A DNA stretch of 7,495 nucleotides, from the NCBI GenBank assembly GCA_021800745.1, contig JAJYYS010000078.1:1-7495 (forward strand), read 5' to 3'. The translations under genes were made by a program, and so were the position numbers. This DNA comes from a bacterium (GTDB taxonomy: Bacteria > SZUA-79 > Acidulodesulfobacterales > Acidulodesulfobacteraceae). Positions within the stretch are counted from its first letter, which is position 1, and every line of letters starts with the position of its first letter. The notes beneath the pieces are model-generated. The model did not search any database, had not been told where the DNA came from, and saw only the letters and a list, made by a program, of their open reading frames with translations. This document shows positions 7,108-7,495 of this stretch, piece by piece.

Positions 7108-7166
7108 ACATATTTTTCTGCTGAAAAAGATATACTTTTTCAATGCACGCAGAAAAATATATGTTT
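7106..7166 (+). repeat. Composite stem-loop beginning at the hup stop codon
   Basis: An outer arm AAACATATTTTTCTGC (7106-7121) pairs with GCAGAAAAATATATGTTT (7149-7166), perfect apart from a two-base AT bulge in the 3' arm. Inside it TGAAAAAG (7122-7129) pairs perfectly with CTTTTTCA (7135-7142) around the loop ATATA, leaving ATGCAC (7143-7148) as a one-sided bulge. No T tract follows, so it does not look like a terminator by itself. It may protect the hup mRNA end, be a processing site, or be a small mobile palindromic repeat. Confidence 0.75.
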
Positions 7167-7171
7167 CATCT

Positions 7172-7231
7172 CAACCCTCATTTTATTGTTCTATGGTCTT
7201 ATCGATTTTTAAAAATGAGGGTTGTTTTTTT
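7172..7231 (+). terminator. Rho-independent terminator downstream of hup
   Basis: CAACCCTCATTTT (7172-7184) is perfectly complementary to AAAATGAGGGTTG (7212-7224), giving a 13-base-pair stem followed directly by T7 (7225-7231). The loop of 27 bases is unusually large. The T tract ends on the base before the mature 5' end of tRNA-Val. Confidence 0.88.
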
Positions 7232-7308
7232 GGGCGGATAGCTCAGCCGGTTAGAGCACCGGCTTTACAAGCCGGGGGTCACAGGTTCGAACCCTGTTCC
7301 GCCTACCA
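7232..7308 (+). tRNA. tRNA-Val (anticodon TAC)
   Basis: A complete cloverleaf of 77 bases is seen. The acceptor arm GGGCGGA pairs with TCCGCCT, with a G1-U72 wobble as the terminal pair. The D arm is GCTC/GAGC, the anticodon stem CCGGC/GCCGG with loop TTTACAA (anticodon TAC, reading GUA and probably other GUN codons), and the T arm ACAGG/CCTGT with TTCGAAC. The discriminator is A73 and CCA is encoded (7306-7308). No room for a normal promoter exists between the hup terminator and the gene. Confidence 0.97.
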
Positions 7309-7317
7309 TATTAATTC

Positions 7318-7349
7318 TTGACTTTTTCCCGCAAATGAATTACTATAAA
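7318..7349 (+). promoter_or_regulatory. Probable promoter for tRNA-Asp
   Basis: TTGACT (7318-7323) is a near-perfect -35 box. With a 17-base spacer the -10 would be TACTAT (7341-7346); the overlapping TATAAA (7344-7349) looks better but has a 20-base spacer. Either would start transcription roughly 10 bases before the tRNA at 7366. The 57-base inter-tRNA spacer holds nothing else recognisable. Confidence 0.6.
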
Positions 7350-7365
7350 TATCTTCATACGATAC

Positions 7366-7442
7366 GGGGCTGTAGTTCAGACGGTTAGAACGCCGGCCTG
7401 TCACGCCGGAGGTCGCGGGTTCGATCCCCGTCGGCCCCGCCA
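7366..7442 (+). tRNA. tRNA-Asp (anticodon GTC)
   Basis: A complete 77-base cloverleaf is seen. The acceptor GGGGCTG pairs with CGGCCCC (one U-G wobble), the D arm is GTTC/GAAC, the anticodon stem CCGGC/GCCGG with loop CTGTCAC (anticodon GTC), and the T arm GCGGG/CCCGT with TTCGATC. The discriminator is G73, the known identity base for aspartate, and CCA is encoded (7440-7442). G34 would be a queuosine site in organisms that make it. Confidence 0.97.
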
Positions 7443-7495
7443 TTAAAACTGCATAATAATTTATATTTCCTGTTTCAGGTTATACCTGCATCCCC
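7443..7495 (+). other. Right-edge sequence after tRNA-Asp with a short hairpin
   Basis: No gene is visible. CAGGT (7476-7480) can pair with ACCTG (7484-7488) across TAT, and an alternative CCTG/CAGG pairing overlaps it (7469-7479). The window ends too soon to see whether a T tract follows, so a terminator cannot be confirmed. Confidence 0.4.

Noticed and set aside
7232..7495. tRNA genes as an integration site for a mobile element
   Set aside because: No duplicated tRNA 3' end, integrase or direct repeat is visible in the remaining sequence.
1..7495. CRISPR array, insertion sequence, toxin-antitoxin or defence system
   Set aside because: No repeat-spacer pattern, transposase, terminal repeats or small paired genes were found; all substantial sequence is explained by housekeeping genes and the redox pair.

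Overview
The window is bacterial chromosome. It carries the classic bacterial block of trigger factor, ClpP, ClpX and a HU-type nucleoid protein, followed by two tRNA genes with encoded CCA. The DNA is AT-rich and favours ATA, AAA and AAT codons. All seven coding genes end in TAA and all lie on the + strand. The order tig-clpP-clpX...hup plus an anaerobic flavin/iron-sulfur electron-transfer pair suggests an anaerobe, perhaps related to the former Deltaproteobacteria. An uncultured acid-environment sulfur-cycling lineage would fit, but this placement is inference and weak.

Layout. Bases 1-526 hold the 3' part of a protein with two 4Fe-4S motifs; its frame is open to the left edge, so the gene begins outside the window. 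Bases 563-1387 encode its partner, an FAD/NAD(P)-binding, 2Fe-2S subunit of the AsrB / sulfhydrogenase-gamma / FlxA type. Bases 1405-3324 encode a threonyl-tRNA synthetase of the archaeal type, with the archaeal N-terminal editing domain, an unexpected gene in a bacterium. Then come tig (3372-4631), clpP (4681-5280) and clpX (5304-6659). Gaps between these six genes are only 17-49 bases with no convincing terminator, so they may form one transcription unit. A 166-base gap follows with a strong sigma70-like promoter (TTGACA, 17-base spacer, TATATA) and an excellent ribosome binding site for hup (6826-7107). After hup come a composite stem-loop that starts at the stop codon and a GC-containing hairpin with a T7 tract. 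The T7 tract touches the first base of tRNA-Val(TAC) at 7232. tRNA-Asp(GTC) at 7366-7442 has its own likely promoter in the 57-base spacer.

How the genes fit together. Trigger factor, ClpP and ClpX form a chaperone/protease quality-control set. An editing synthetase next to them sits on the same protein-fidelity theme, although this could be coincidental. The redox pair moves electrons between NAD(P)H, flavin and iron-sulfur centres, probably for a hydrogenase, sulfite/sulfur reductase or heterodisulfide-reductase-like partner encoded upstream.

The points most worth a second look are the archaeal-type ThrRS with Asp where the catalytic zinc Cys is expected, the trigger factor with an eroded PPIase domain, the absence of lon from its usual place between clpX and hup, and the RNA structures around hup and tRNA-Val. 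I do not see a clear new multi-gene system.
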